Part shown: one piece after another, positions 53,865-62,949 of the stretch
Position numbering within the stretch: position 1 is the first letter of the stretch
Layout: each line of letters opens with the position of its first letter
NCBI RefSeq assembly: GCF_003634635.1
Contig: NZ_RBJB01000002.1
Span: 372,001-436,000 of the forward strand
Length of the DNA: 64,000 bases
From: Marinobacter nauticus
GTDB taxonomy: Bacteria; Pseudomonadota; Gammaproteobacteria; Pseudomonadales; Oleiphilaceae
Direction: 5' to 3'
Position numbers and translations under genes: made by a program
Notes under the pieces: generated by a model
What the model was told of the DNA's origin: nothing
Databases searched by the model: none
Seen by the model: the letters and a program-made list of their open reading frames with translations, nothing else

Positions 53865-54326
53865 TCAGTGCACGTGGCCGTGCTCTTGCTCTTCGTCGGT
53901 TGCTTCACGGGTTTCTACCACTTCAACGTCGAAGTGCAGAGTCTGGCCCGCCAGCGGGTGGTTGGCATCGATGGTAACGGTTTCGTCGCCAACTTCTACC
54001 ACGCGAACGACCTGGGGGCCGCCCGGAGTCTGTGCCTGGAACTGCATGCCTGGCTCGATGGTGTCTACGCCCTCGAAAGCAGAGCGCGGAACCGGCTGGA
54101 TGAGCTCTTCGTTTACTTCACCGTAGCCTTCAGCTGGCTCTACGGAAACTTTAACCTGGTCGCCAGCGTTCTTCTCGGTCAGCGCACTTTCCAGTCCGCC
54201 GATGATGTTCTGTGCACCTTCCAGATACGCCAGTGGCTCACGGCCTTCTACGCGGGAGGAATCGAGTTGCTCTCCCTGGTCGTTAGTGAGCGTGTAATGG
54301 ATGGTGACAACACGAGGTTGGGCCAT
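53865..54326 (-). CDS. FKBP-type peptidyl-prolyl isomerase, SlyD-like
   Basis: The 153-aa protein starts MAQPRVVTIHYTLTNDQGEQLDSSRVEGREPLAYLEGAQNIIGGLESALTEKNAGDQVKVSVEPAEGYGE, the SlyD-type split FKBP domain with an inserted IF chaperone domain in the middle. It ends EEQEHGHVH, a short His-containing tail that is far smaller than the His/Cys-rich nickel tail of E. coli SlyD. It should catalyse prolyl isomerisation and assist folding in the cytoplasm. The 200-bp gap 54327-54527 after it (minus-strand upstream) showed nothing else. Confidence 0.9.
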   Translation of the reverse strand: MAQPRVVTIHYTLTNDQGEQLDSSRVEGREPLAYLEGAQNIIGGLESALTEKNAGDQVKVSVEPAEGYGEVNEELIQPVPRSAFEGVDTIEPGMQFQAQTPGGPQVVRVVEVGDETVTIDANHPLAGQTLHFDVEVVETREATDEEQEHGHVH

Positions 54327-54527
54327 GTGATCTCCTTGCGTGTCGCAATGACTGTGTATTTAGATTGTAGGCAATCGAAAGTGATCGTGAACAGCCAGAC
54401 TGCACAGAGGGACTAACGACCACCGGGCCTCGTTAGAGAGCCAGGCTCGATAACAAGTAAGAAACCACAGTTTAACAAGTGACAGACTGCGTTTTCTACC
54501 TTATTCATTGGGGTGGTCAGGCGCTTT

Positions 54528-55094
54528 TCAACCGCCCTGCCCGATTTCCCAGAATTTTCCGTGACTAAGCACCCCGTACACGGTTTTTCCCGCCGCTTCG
54601 GTTTCCTCGGCCAGCTCGGCGAGGTCATAGAACGCCGAGGTAACCAGCCGGGCTTCAACGCCGTGGCGCACCTGAATAACTGGCCGAGGTTCGCCAGTCT
54701 CGGAGTAGGAACCCACATGTAACGGGTGCTGCTCGCCAATCTCCAGGGTTTCGCCCATGTTGGTGGCCAGGGTGATAACCTGCTCCGCGCCCTCGCCTTT
54801 CACCTCCAGACCATGGGCCAGCAGTGGTGCGTCCTCAACCTGGATACGCCATTTCTCGACCGGCGTAACCAGGTAGTACTCGCCGTCGCTTTCCCGCCTG
54901 AGAATGGTAGAGAACAGCTTTACCGTGGCCTCCCGGGCGATGGGCTCACCTTTGAAGATCCACTGGCCATCCCGGGTGATCACCAGATCCATGTCGCCGG
55001 AAAGTTCGGGGTGCCATTTATCCAGCGGTGGAAGATCCCTGCTCTTGCCGGCGTCTTCGAGGGATTTGGCAATGTCATCGGGTGTCCGGTTCAT
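54528..55094 (-). CDS. DUF1285 family protein
   Basis: The 188-aa protein matches DUF1285: PPLDKWHPELSGDMDLVITRDGQWIFKGEPIAREATVKLFSTILRRESDGEYYLVTPVEKWRIQVED. DUF1285 is widespread in proteobacteria, with a solved fold but no clear function. It is soluble, without signal peptide. ATG 55094 is favoured over 55127. It is 14 bp downstream of the radical SAM gene stop and probably shares its transcript. Confidence 0.85.
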   Translation of the reverse strand: MNRTPDDIAKSLEDAGKSRDLPPLDKWHPELSGDMDLVITRDGQWIFKGEPIAREATVKLFSTILRRESDGEYYLVTPVEKWRIQVEDAPLLAHGLEVKGEGAEQVITLATNMGETLEIGEQHPLHVGSYSETGEPRPVIQVRHGVEARLVTSAFYDLAELAEETEAAGKTVYGVLSHGKFWEIGQGG

Positions 55095-55108
55095 CGTTTT
55101 CTCCCTGA

Positions 55109-56005
55109 TCAGAGCCCACGCATCCATTCTGCCCGCAGAGGCACAGTGCCAGGCTGGGTAATGGCCATGTTTACCTGCTGCAGCAGGCGGTCTTTATCGC
55201 GGCCCAGCGTGCCTTTGAGCACGAGGTAATTGGAGGCGTGATCGCTTCGGAAAATGGTGTTGTCCAGTTCCAGGTGCTCCAGAAACACACGAATTTCCTC
55301 GAACAGGGCCTGCTGGCCCAGGGGCACGAAATCCGCCCCGAAACCCTCGCGGAATCGCTCTTCACCCTGCGGGAAGCTGACCACCAGGGTAGACAGGTAA
55401 TCGGGCTGGGTTTCATTGCACAGTGTGGCAGTGTTAATGGCATGCTGCCGTGAAAGAGCTTCACCGCCCAGACCATTGAGCACCATCACCGAGCTCACCA
55501 GGCCCGCTTCCCGGATCTTCACCAGGGCCGACCGGGTGGATTCCCAGGTTTCACCTTTGTTAACGCGCCGAAGAATCTCGTCGTCGCCGGATTCCATGCC
55601 CACATAAAGGATTTTCAGGCCGGCTTCCCGGAGCTGCGCCAACTCTTCAACCGATTTTTTCGCCAGGTTTCGTGGCAGGCAGTAGCTGGAAACGCGTTCC
55701 AGGCCGGGAAAAGCTCGCTTCAAGTCAGCGATTATTTCCAGCAGGCGCCGGGTGGGCAGCACCATGGCGTCTCCATCGGCCAGGAAAACCCGGCGGACGT
55801 CGCCAAATGCCGCTGCTGCTTTCTCGATGTCTGCCCTGATGTCTTCGGGCTTTCGAGCCCGGAATTTCTTCTGGGGCTGGGTATACATCTCGCAGAAGGT
55901 GCACTGGTTCCAGGAACAGCCATTAGTCACCGGCAGAATCAGTGATTTCGCCTCGCTGGGCGGCCGGAAGACTGGCTCAATGTAATCAATGGGAAAACTG
56001 TACAT
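55109..56005 (-). CDS. Radical SAM protein
   Basis: The 298-aa protein has a cluster-binding motif NGCSWNQCTFCEMYTQPQKK in which the three Cys are spaced C-x4-C-x2-C, not the canonical C-x3-C-x2-C. It continues with VFLADGDAMVL, YVGMESGDDEILRRVNKGETW and LNGLGGEALSRQHAINTATLCNE, typical of the radical SAM barrel. This subgroup (GCSxNxCTFC) is common but uncharacterised. It should carry a 4Fe-4S cluster and cleave S-adenosylmethionine. Upstream lies the SixA-like gene on the same strand after a 41-bp gap. Confidence 0.85.
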   Translation of the reverse strand: MYSFPIDYIEPVFRPPSEAKSLILPVTNGCSWNQCTFCEMYTQPQKKFRARKPEDIRADIEKAAAAFGDVRRVFLADGDAMVLPTRRLLEIIADLKRAFPGLERVSSYCLPRNLAKKSVEELAQLREAGLKILYVGMESGDDEILRRVNKGETWESTRSALVKIREAGLVSSVMVLNGLGGEALSRQHAINTATLCNETQPDYLSTLVVSFPQGEERFREGFGADFVPLGQQALFEEIRVFLEHLELDNTIFRSDHASNYLVLKGTLGRDKDRLLQQVNMAITQPGTVPLRAEWMRGL

Positions 56006-56046
56006 AGGTTCGTTCAGTATCAGAAATGAGTGATGTACTGATTAGA

Positions 56047-56496
56047 TCAGGGAAGAAACTGGGCTTTCAAGTCGGCGCAGCCTGGCCCCACTACAGGCAT
56101 ATCCAGCAGTACAGCCTGAGACGTCATAAAGGGAATGCCCTGCCGATGGCCATCCACCAACAGAGTGGAGAAGCTACCCACGAATGGCATGTGGGAAACC
56201 AGCATCAATGGTGAAACCTGGTTGTCCAGAAGCTCATCCAGACAACGGCCAGGGTCATCATCGGGTGTGATAAAGGCTTTTTCCTGGACCGGGCAATTCA
56301 GCACTTCCGCCACAATCGCGGCCGTTTGCCGGGCCCGAACATAGGGACTGGACCAGATCTGGGCGGGACGCCACGGGGAAGAGGCAATTTGCGCCGCCAC
56401 GGCTGCCACGCCGCGGCGACCCGCCTCGGTCAGCTCACGCTCCTGATCCAGCGAATGCCAGCCGGCCTCACCATGGCGCATAACAATCAGATGCAC
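56047..56496 (-). CDS. sixA: SixA-type phosphohistidine phosphatase
   Basis: The 149-aa protein begins MHLIVMRHGEAGWHSLDQERELTEAGRRGVAAVA, with the catalytic RHG motif, and continues IWSSPYVRARQTAAIVAEVL and LMLVSHMPFVGSF with the second catalytic His. SixA dephosphorylates phosphohistidine on Hpt or phosphotransferase proteins. No histidine kinase partner is adjacent. It follows gpsA on the same strand by 30 bp. Confidence 0.88.
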   Translation of the reverse strand: MHLIVMRHGEAGWHSLDQERELTEAGRRGVAAVAAQIASSPWRPAQIWSSPYVRARQTAAIVAEVLNCPVQEKAFITPDDDPGRCLDELLDNQVSPLMLVSHMPFVGSFSTLLVDGHRQGIPFMTSQAVLLDMPVVGPGCADLKAQFLP

Positions 56497-56526
56497 GTGC
56501 CTCTCCTTCCGGATGACAATCCCGGG

Positions 56527-57588
56527 TCACTGGGTAATGGTGCGCGGCAGAATGAACTCCACATCAGAGTTCTGCACGGCCATCATCAGGCTGTTGATCA
56601 CCGCATTGATGGAAGCGCTTTCATAGAGAATCTCGTAAAGCCCCCGTACCAGAGGCATGTAGATGCCAATAGCCTCAGATTTTTCGCGTACCAGTTTCAG
56701 GGTATAGATACCTTCGGCCACCTGCCCCAACTCCTGCACGGCTTCTTCCAGTTTCTGGCCCTTGCCAATGGCATAACCAACCCGGAAATTCCGGCTTTTG
56801 CTGGAGGTACAGGTGGCAATCAGGTCACCAACACCCGCAAGGCCCATAAAGGTCATCGGGTTGGCGCCAAGGCTAACCGCGAAACGGCTCATTTCGGCCA
56901 GGCCACGGGTAATCAGCATGGCTTTCGCGTTCTCGCCCATGTTCAGGGCCGATGCCAGGCCGGCAACAATGGCGTAGATATTCTTGAGTGCGCCGGCCAG
57001 TTCCACACCGTAGACATCAACATTGGCGTAAACCCGAAAGTATTCGCAGCCCAGCAGTTCCTGCACTGTGCGGCGCACATCCGGGTCTTTTGCTGCGATC
57101 ACGGTGGCGGTCAGTTCCCGGTTGACGATCTCGCCAGCCAGGTTCGGCCCGCTCAGAACACCGGAGCGACACCTGGGAAGCTCCTCCAGCAGGATTTCGC
57201 TCATCAATTTAAAACCGTGCTCTTCGATGCCTTTGGTCAGGCTGACGACGATCTGGCCATCGCGGAATTCGCTGCTGTGTTCGCGAATGACCGACCGAAA
57301 CGCTTTCGATGGGATCGCAACCAGCACAATCTCCGCTTTGCGCACCGCATCGGCCAGGTCTGTTGTCGGCTGAATGTCACCCTCAAGGGTAACGGCGGGC
57401 ATATACCGGCGGTTAATGCGGGTGCTGCGTATTTCCTCTGCCTGTGCTTCATCGCGCATCCAGAAATGCACAACGTGGCCATTCTCGCCCAGTACTTTTG
57501 CCATGGCAGTACCGAAACTGCCGCCACCAAGTACTGCCACATCGTAGGAATTCGCCCCGTGATTACCGGGCGTCGGGTTATCAGGCAT
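56527..57588 (-). CDS. gpsA: Glycerol-3-phosphate dehydrogenase (NAD(P)+)
   Basis: The 353-aa enzyme reduces dihydroxyacetone phosphate to sn-glycerol-3-phosphate for phospholipid synthesis. It has the GxGxxG motif VAVLGGGSFGTAMAKVLGENGH, SLTKGIEE, LSGPNLAGEIVNRELT and VYGVELAGALKNIYAIVAGLASALNMGENAKA with the catalytic Lys. It is of usual length and lies between the RssC-like gene (52 bp before) and sixA. Confidence 0.95.
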   Translation of the reverse strand: MPDNPTPGNHGANSYDVAVLGGGSFGTAMAKVLGENGHVVHFWMRDEAQAEEIRSTRINRRYMPAVTLEGDIQPTTDLADAVRKAEIVLVAIPSKAFRSVIREHSSEFRDGQIVVSLTKGIEEHGFKLMSEILLEELPRCRSGVLSGPNLAGEIVNRELTATVIAAKDPDVRRTVQELLGCEYFRVYANVDVYGVELAGALKNIYAIVAGLASALNMGENAKAMLITRGLAEMSRFAVSLGANPMTFMGLAGVGDLIATCTSSKSRNFRVGYAIGKGQKLEEAVQELGQVAEGIYTLKLVREKSEAIGIYMPLVRGLYEILYESASINAVINSLMMAVQNSDVEFILPRTITQ

Positions 57589-57640
57589 AAACGTTCCGTT
57601 CTGTTTCTGTCAGGGCCGGGCCCGGTGTAGGACTGGCGTT

Positions 57641-58132
57641 TCAGCCAGTTTCCTCGCATTCCAGCGCCCGTACCAGATTCTTGAATTCTTCCCTGTTCCG
57701 GCTATTCATGCCCATCAGTACTTTATGGGCATCAAGAACTTTATCGCGAACCTGCTGTTCGCTCGCCTTGAGCACGGGGATTTCTTCGAGTTCTTCAATT
57801 CGGGAAGCTGGCTCACGGACAATAATGAAAATCTTGTCGAAGCCCATGGACGTAATAATGCGGGTGATATCGGGGTTGGTGGAAATCAGCGTTGGCAGAA
57901 AATGACTTTGTTTCTGCGCCGCCAGCGCAATCTTGGCCAGCAGGCCAAGCGTCGTGCTGTCGATGATTTCGGTCTCGGTGAGATCGATAACCACGGTTTT
58001 GAATGCCGGATCACGGGTTATGGACTCAACCAGATTGTCCAGCGTCGAACACAGGTTCAGCCGGATTTCCCCAATAAACTTCAGGACGTATATTCCCTGC
58101 TGTTCTGCTTGCAGGATTTTATAACCAGCCAT
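57641..58132 (-). CDS. STAS-domain anti-sigma-factor antagonist, RssC-like
   Basis: The 163-aa protein has an STAS domain with the phosphorylatable Ser in IDSTTLGLLAKIALAAQ and the preceding VVIDLTETE strand. A C-terminal tail (EELEEIPVLKASEQQVRDKVLDAHKVLMGMNSRNREEF) follows. It lies 14 bp downstream of the receiver-PP2C gene, matching the Pseudomonas rssB-rssC arrangement. When its Ser is dephosphorylated it should sequester a partner kinase or anti-sigma protein. Confidence 0.82.
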   Translation of the reverse strand: MAGYKILQAEQQGIYVLKFIGEIRLNLCSTLDNLVESITRDPAFKTVVIDLTETEIIDSTTLGLLAKIALAAQKQSHFLPTLISTNPDITRIITSMGFDKIFIIVREPASRIEELEEIPVLKASEQQVRDKVLDAHKVLMGMNSRNREEFKNLVRALECEETG

Positions 58133-58146
58133 TTTTCACACTGCCA

Positions 58147-59355
58147 CTAAGTCGACGACGTGTTATCTGACCCGTTTATGGTATCAGTTACCGATACTAT
58201 CGCGATATCGTCAGGCAGCTCCGAGATCTTATCCAGCCCCAGAGCGTCGCTCAGCGATGCGATAGTGTGACTACCTCCTGAAACGAGTTCAAGTAGTCTG
58301 TTCTCCTTTTCATCCAGAGATTTGGCCGGGATCACTTCCAACAGGCCATCAGAGAACAACAAAAGCCGGAATGGTCGGTCCAGCTTCACCTTGTAAAGCT
58401 CCCATTCCGGCGTTTCGAACAGCCCTACCGGCAGCCCGCTGCCTTCCAGAAAACGGGTTTCACCATCTTCAAACGACAGGATGGGCATGGGGAAATGCGC
58501 TCCGACCGCATAACTCAATGTACGTTCTGTTGTTGAAATAATGCCAACAAACACGGTGACATGCTTGCCAAGCCCTGTATCCAACAGCTCTGAGTTGATG
58601 CGCTCCAGGAAACGTTCCGGGTGCAGGATGTCTTCACTGGACTGACGCCGAAGATTCCGCTGCAAACGATTGGTGAGGTTTCGCAGTAACACGGTAACGA
58701 ATGCGGAACTGGCGCCATGGCCAGAAACGTCGGCGATATAAACGAGGACCTTGTCTTCACTGATGCGAAAATAGTCGAGAAAATCGCCACTGAGATACAG
58801 GGACGGCTTGATGAGGTAATCAACGCTGAGCCCGGAAAGCGTGAGCTGATGGTCTGGCAACATTTTTAGTTGCACCTTGCGACCGGCATTCTGGTCGGCC
58901 CTTAGCTCGGCAATACCGTTGCGCAGGTCCCGGTTGGCTTCTTCCAGTTCCTGCCGGTACAACTGGTTCAGGCGGTTTACCCTGACCCGGTCAAACAACT
59001 TGCCGATAACGTCGTCCAGTGCATTGCGGTCGTCATTGCAGGGTTTGAGCACCACATCGGCGGCTCCGGCCCGCATGGCCTGGACCACATCGGCGCTGGA
59101 CTGGCTGCTGGTGCAGGCCACTATCGGCGTGAAACTTTCTGTTTCATCAAGGCGCCGGGACAGGTCTCTGATGGCCTCTGGAGGGAGATCTGCAAAGATC
59201 ACATCCGGGATATTGTCGTCGAACAATCCTCGGGCAGCGTTTACCCCCGCTGCACCAGTTACGTAAAACCCCCGCGCCTCCAGGTAACGGGACAGATCGG
59301 CTCGGGCCTGTTCATCGGCGTCAATTATCAGAATGCGCTCGGTGCGCGAGGTCAT
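58147..59355 (-). CDS. Response regulator with PP2C phosphatase output, RssB-like
   Basis: The 402-aa protein has an N-terminal receiver (ERILIIDADEQARADLSRYL, VIFADL with the phospho-Asp, and VVLKPCNDD with the conserved Lys), a coiled-coil linker at about 135-165, and a SpoIIE/PP2C domain (SGDFLDYFRI, VYIADVSGHGASSAFVTVLL, LLLFSDGLLEVIP and DDIAIVSV). The DxSGHG and SDG metal-binding motifs are intact, so it should dephosphorylate the STAS protein beside it. It fits the Pseudomonas RssB type that controls partner switching. Confidence 0.85.
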   Translation of the reverse strand: MTSRTERILIIDADEQARADLSRYLEARGFYVTGAAGVNAARGLFDDNIPDVIFADLPPEAIRDLSRRLDETESFTPIVACTSSQSSADVVQAMRAGAADVVLKPCNDDRNALDDVIGKLFDRVRVNRLNQLYRQELEEANRDLRNGIAELRADQNAGRKVQLKMLPDHQLTLSGLSVDYLIKPSLYLSGDFLDYFRISEDKVLVYIADVSGHGASSAFVTVLLRNLTNRLQRNLRRQSSEDILHPERFLERINSELLDTGLGKHVTVFVGIISTTERTLSYAVGAHFPMPILSFEDGETRFLEGSGLPVGLFETPEWELYKVKLDRPFRLLLFSDGLLEVIPAKSLDEKENRLLELVSGGSHTIASLSDALGLDKISELPDDIAIVSVTDTINGSDNTSST

Positions 59356-59467
59356 GTTGGCTGCCCTAAACTACCAGCGGTAAAGAAAAAAGGCTTTATA
59401 TGGCCTATTCTGGCATGCCCCTGTGATATAACAAGGCCGCAATCATCATTTTGGGAGAATTGTAACC

Positions 59468-60952
59468 ATGAGACGTGCCGTTAACGATCTGCTCGGAGCC
59501 TATGACAAACTGATCATGGACCCGGTGCATGGCGGTATCCCGCTCTACCGGCACGAAATCCAGGTGATTGACCATCCACTGTTTCAGCGCTTGCGAAACA
59601 TCTGCCAGAACGACATTCTGAGTCTGGTTTTCCCCGGCGCCACCCATTCCCGTTTCCTGCACAGCATCGGGGTGATGCATGTGGGCACACGGATGTTCCG
59701 GGCCATGATCGATGCATACCTTCGGGAACGGCAGCTGAGTGAGCAGACCGATCTCAGCCTGAGCCAGCTCGATGCCATTGATTACCTGGCCAAGACCATC
59801 CGGCTTGGCTGCTTGCTGCACGACAGCGGTCACTCCAGTTTCTCCCATCAGTTCACCCAGGCCCGGAAGATTCGCGACCTGATGTCTCGCCCTGAACGGT
59901 TCCGGGATTTGTGGGAAGGCGTTGACTATTCGGCCTACCACGCCAGTGAACCGGAAGAGCTGGAGCATGAACACTACTCTGTTCGAGTCGCCCATGACGT
60001 ACTCTCGTCTGTGGATCTGGAGAGCGCCGGGCTGGCTGCTATCGATGTCATCGGCATTATGGAAACCACCGATGTTACGCCCAGCGAAACCTTCTGCCGC
60101 CACGCCCAGACCTTCTGGGAATTTATTGCTGGTGATGATGCCATTGCCGGCACTATCCCGCCCCGGGATGTACCGCAGCTGGTGATGGGCCTGCTGTCAT
60201 CCATTGTTTCGGGGGAAATTGATGCCGACCGGGCCGATTATATGTTGCGGGACGGCTTCCACAGCTCGGTCACCATCGGCGGTTTCAATCTCGATCACCT
60301 GCTGAGCAACCTGCGGTTCGGCTGGGACGTTTCTGAACCCTGGATGGGGCTTGCGATTACACAGAAAGGCCTGGGCGCCCTGGAAGACTTCGTGTACAGC
60401 CGCCACCAGATGTATCGCAAGGTATATGCGCACAAGACCGCTCTGGGCTTCGACTGGTTGCTGCGTGAGGCCATTAACGAAGTGCTGGAGGACCCGGAAA
60501 GCTTCGACTGGGTGGATACCTGCCTGAGCAACATGAAATGGTTTGCCGAGCTGACCGATAACTTTTTCTGGGAAGCCTTCCGCAAGGTGGCCCGCCGGGA
60601 GGCCAGGAGCTACTCGTTCTGCATTGTGAACCGCGTGAAGCTGGACCATATCGACACACGAGAGAATCTGGGCAAGACCGAAATCCTGAACCACAGCCGC
60701 TGGCTGGCATCGGAGCTGGGCATTAACCCGGACAACGTGGTGACCTGCTCCATGAAGGCCCGCTTCTCGAACATTCAGGACAACTTCAACGGCATCAAGG
60801 TGCTGGTGAAGAACCCGATCACCCGGGAGCGCAGCCTGAGGAAAATCACCGAAGTGAGTGCCTTCTTCTCAAAATTCGGCGACGGCACCATCACCCATTT
60901 CTACCGGCGGCCGGAGGTCGCAGAAAAAGCTCCCTCGGACCTCACGGAGTAG
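59468..60952 (+). CDS. HD-domain phosphohydrolase (SAMHD1/dGTPase-like)
   Basis: The 494-aa protein begins MRRAVNDLLGAYDKLIMDPVHGGIPLYRHEIQVIDHPLFQRLRNICQ, the SAMHD1-like start, and has FLHSIGVMHVG, CLLHDSGHSSFSH (the HD pair) and GEIDADRADYMLRD (terminal metal-binding Asp). The N-terminal PVHG and RLRNI motifs place it among deoxynucleotide triphosphohydrolase relatives. It should hydrolyse a nucleotide phosphate, although its substrate is untested. It stands alone and is divergent from the RssB-like gene. Confidence 0.82.
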   Translation: MRRAVNDLLGAYDKLIMDPVHGGIPLYRHEIQVIDHPLFQRLRNICQNDILSLVFPGATHSRFLHSIGVMHVGTRMFRAMIDAYLRERQLSEQTDLSLSQLDAIDYLAKTIRLGCLLHDSGHSSFSHQFTQARKIRDLMSRPERFRDLWEGVDYSAYHASEPEELEHEHYSVRVAHDVLSSVDLESAGLAAIDVIGIMETTDVTPSETFCRHAQTFWEFIAGDDAIAGTIPPRDVPQLVMGLLSSIVSGEIDADRADYMLRDGFHSSVTIGGFNLDHLLSNLRFGWDVSEPWMGLAITQKGLGALEDFVYSRHQMYRKVYAHKTALGFDWLLREAINEVLEDPESFDWVDTCLSNMKWFAELTDNFFWEAFRKVARREARSYSFCIVNRVKLDHIDTRENLGKTEILNHSRWLASELGINPDNVVTCSMKARFSNIQDNFNGIKVLVKNPITRERSLRKITEVSAFFSKFGDGTITHFYRRPEVAEKAPSDLTE

Positions 60953-60958
60953 CCGCAC

Positions 60959-61984
60959 TTACGGCTCAGGGTTTCGGCCCATTGCCTGCACCAGTTGCGA
61001 GGCACTTTCCCAGGCGCCTTCGACCCGGCCGCCCGCCAGCCAGTCGCCTGCCAGACCAATGCCAGTATTCTGGTCGAAAAGATAGCCGGGGTTATCGGCG
61101 GCTTCCGACCGTGCGTACAGCCAACGATGAGGTACCCAGTCATCCGGAGCCTCTTCATGCCCGGTCAGTGCCTTGAATTCCGCCAGCAGAGCTTCAGCAA
61201 TGCTTTCCGGAGCGTCATCCACGTGCTCATATGTCCACTCAGGGTTGGCGTGCAGCACCCACCACTGGCCCTCGTCTTCGCGACCGGGTTTGGAGGAGTT
61301 GTTTGCCACCCAGAACAACACGTCAGAGTTGGGGCGCGCAGCATCGAACGGGAAATCAACGGGACGATTAAAATGGGCAGCTATCGCCCAACACGGCAGG
61401 ATATTACCCACGTGCTCCGCTAATGCTTCCGCCAACCGCTCCAGGCCACTGTCCCGGAGCAGTTCCTGGGCCTGGGCCGGCGGGGCCGTGATCACCACCT
61501 GATCAAAGCCGTCATATTGGCTACCTTCTGTATCGGTAAGCTGCCATTTTGCATTGCTCTGCGCCAATCGGGCTATCCGAACCCCAGACTCCAGCGTAAT
61601 GTGCTCAGACAGAGCTCGGGAAATGGCCGTCATTCGCGGAGTCCCAACAAACCGGTGGTCTTCCGGAAACGCCTGCCAGCTGCCCCCTTCCGTCTGATAG
61701 CCGAACCGGGCATTCCAGCTCTGGTAGCTCTGGGGCCCGGCCCAGCGATCCAGAAACCGGGTGAAGCCGGGATTGCGGGAAGTGAAGTATTGCGCGCCGA
61801 TATCGGCGGAGCCGTTCGCTACGCGCTTGGACGCCAGACGACCACCGGGGCCGCGACTTTTCTCGAATACCCGGACATTATGGCCCGAATCGCCAAGAAG
61901 AATTGCAGCCGTCAGCCCCGCCAGCCCTGAACCAATAACCGCGATGCTGCGTATTGATGTGGTGTCTGATGTTACTTCACGCAT
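60959..61984 (-). CDS. NAD(P)/FAD-dependent oxidoreductase, renalase-like
   Basis: The 341-aa flavoprotein has the FAD-binding fold (IAVIGSGLAGLTAAILLGDSGHNVRVFEKSRGPGGRLASKR) and a long body with ADIGAQYFTSRNPGFTRFLDRW and a C-terminal FDQNTGIGLAGDWLAGGRVEGAWESA. It resembles renalase-type proteins. Members of this family occur beside photooxidative-stress (ECF sigma/ChrR) genes in other gammaproteobacteria. ATG 61984 is used; its start is only 8 bp from the opposite-strand desaturase start at 61993. Confidence 0.82.
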   Translation of the reverse strand: MREVTSDTTSIRSIAVIGSGLAGLTAAILLGDSGHNVRVFEKSRGPGGRLASKRVANGSADIGAQYFTSRNPGFTRFLDRWAGPQSYQSWNARFGYQTEGGSWQAFPEDHRFVGTPRMTAISRALSEHITLESGVRIARLAQSNAKWQLTDTEGSQYDGFDQVVITAPPAQAQELLRDSGLERLAEALAEHVGNILPCWAIAAHFNRPVDFPFDAARPNSDVLFWVANNSSKPGREDEGQWWVLHANPEWTYEHVDDAPESIAEALLAEFKALTGHEEAPDDWVPHRWLYARSEAADNPGYLFDQNTGIGLAGDWLAGGRVEGAWESASQLVQAMGRNPEP

Positions 61985-61992
61985 GGTTGTAT

Positions 61993-62949
61993 ATGACCCG
62001 AGTAAATAGTTGGTTAACAAACATTCTGAGATGGTTCGATTCCGAAGCTGGATCAGATCACCTGGATACGGACTCCCGCACCTTTAACTGGGTACGAGTC
62101 CTTCCCTTCATCGCTCTCCACCTTGCCTGTTTGCTGGCACTTTACACCGGTGTCAGTACCTTCGCAGTGGTTTTTGCCGTTGCATTCTTCCTGGTAAGGA
62201 TGTTCGCGATCACGGGCTTCTACCATCGCTATTTCTCCCACAAAACCTTCAAAACCAGCCGGCCTGCACAGTTCGCGTTTGCCATTCTGGGGGCCAGTAC
62301 GGCCCAGCGGGGTCCTTTGTGGTGGGCCGCGCACCACCGGCACCATCACCAACACTCGGACAACGAGCAGGATCTGCACTCACCACACCAGGGTGGGTTC
62401 TGGTGGTCCCATATGGGATGGTTCACCTGTGATGCGGGCTTTGCGATGGATGAACGCCGGGTGCGCGACTGGCTGAAATTCCCGGAACTCCGGTTTATCA
62501 ACCGCTTTGATTCACTCGTACCCGCCGCGTTCGCAGTGGCTATTTACCTGTTTGGCGAGGCACTGGCCCTGTGGGCGCCCGGGCTCGGCACCAACGGGCT
62601 TCAGCTCCTGGTATGGGGTTTCTTCATATCAACCGTGGTGCTTTTCCACGCAACGGTATCGATCAACTCCCTGTCACATGTCTGGGGCAAAAGGCGGTTT
62701 GAGACCGACGACGACAGCCGCAACAATTTCTGGCTGGCCCTGATCACCCTAGGCGAAGGCTGGCACAATAACCACCACCGGTGGCCGCAATCGGTACGCC
62801 AGGGTTTCCGCTGGTACGAAATAGATGTGACCTGGTATGGCCTGTGGTTGCTTTCCAAGCTGGGCATTATCTGGGATCTCAATCCGATTCCGGCTCATAT
62901 CCAGAAAGAAACCCGGGAACTGGATAACAAGAGGAGGAACCGCTCATGA
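61993..62949 (+). CDS. Fatty acid (acyl-CoA delta-9-type) desaturase
   Basis: The 318-aa membrane protein has four hydrophobic segments and three His boxes: HRYFSH, HRHHH and HNNHH. This is the pattern of acyl-CoA delta-9 desaturases that use a di-iron centre to insert a double bond. ATG 61993 is the first in-frame Met near the conserved region, but it lacks a good ribosome site. The stop overlaps the next start by ATGA. An upstream in-frame ATG at 61954 lies inside the renalase gene on the opposite strand. Confidence 0.88.
   Translation: MTRVNSWLTNILRWFDSEAGSDHLDTDSRTFNWVRVLPFIALHLACLLALYTGVSTFAVVFAVAFFLVRMFAITGFYHRYFSHKTFKTSRPAQFAFAILGASTAQRGPLWWAAHHRHHHQHSDNEQDLHSPHQGGFWWSHMGWFTCDAGFAMDERRVRDWLKFPELRFINRFDSLVPAAFAVAIYLFGEALALWAPGLGTNGLQLLVWGFFISTVVLFHATVSINSLSHVWGKRRFETDDDSRNNFWLALITLGEGWHNNHHRWPQSVRQGFRWYEIDVTWYGLWLLSKLGIIWDLNPIPAHIQKETRELDNKRRNRS

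Noticed and set aside
56326..57630. 434-aa plus-strand ORF opposite gpsA
   Set aside because: gpsA motifs on the minus strand are complete. The plus frame has no recognisable domain.
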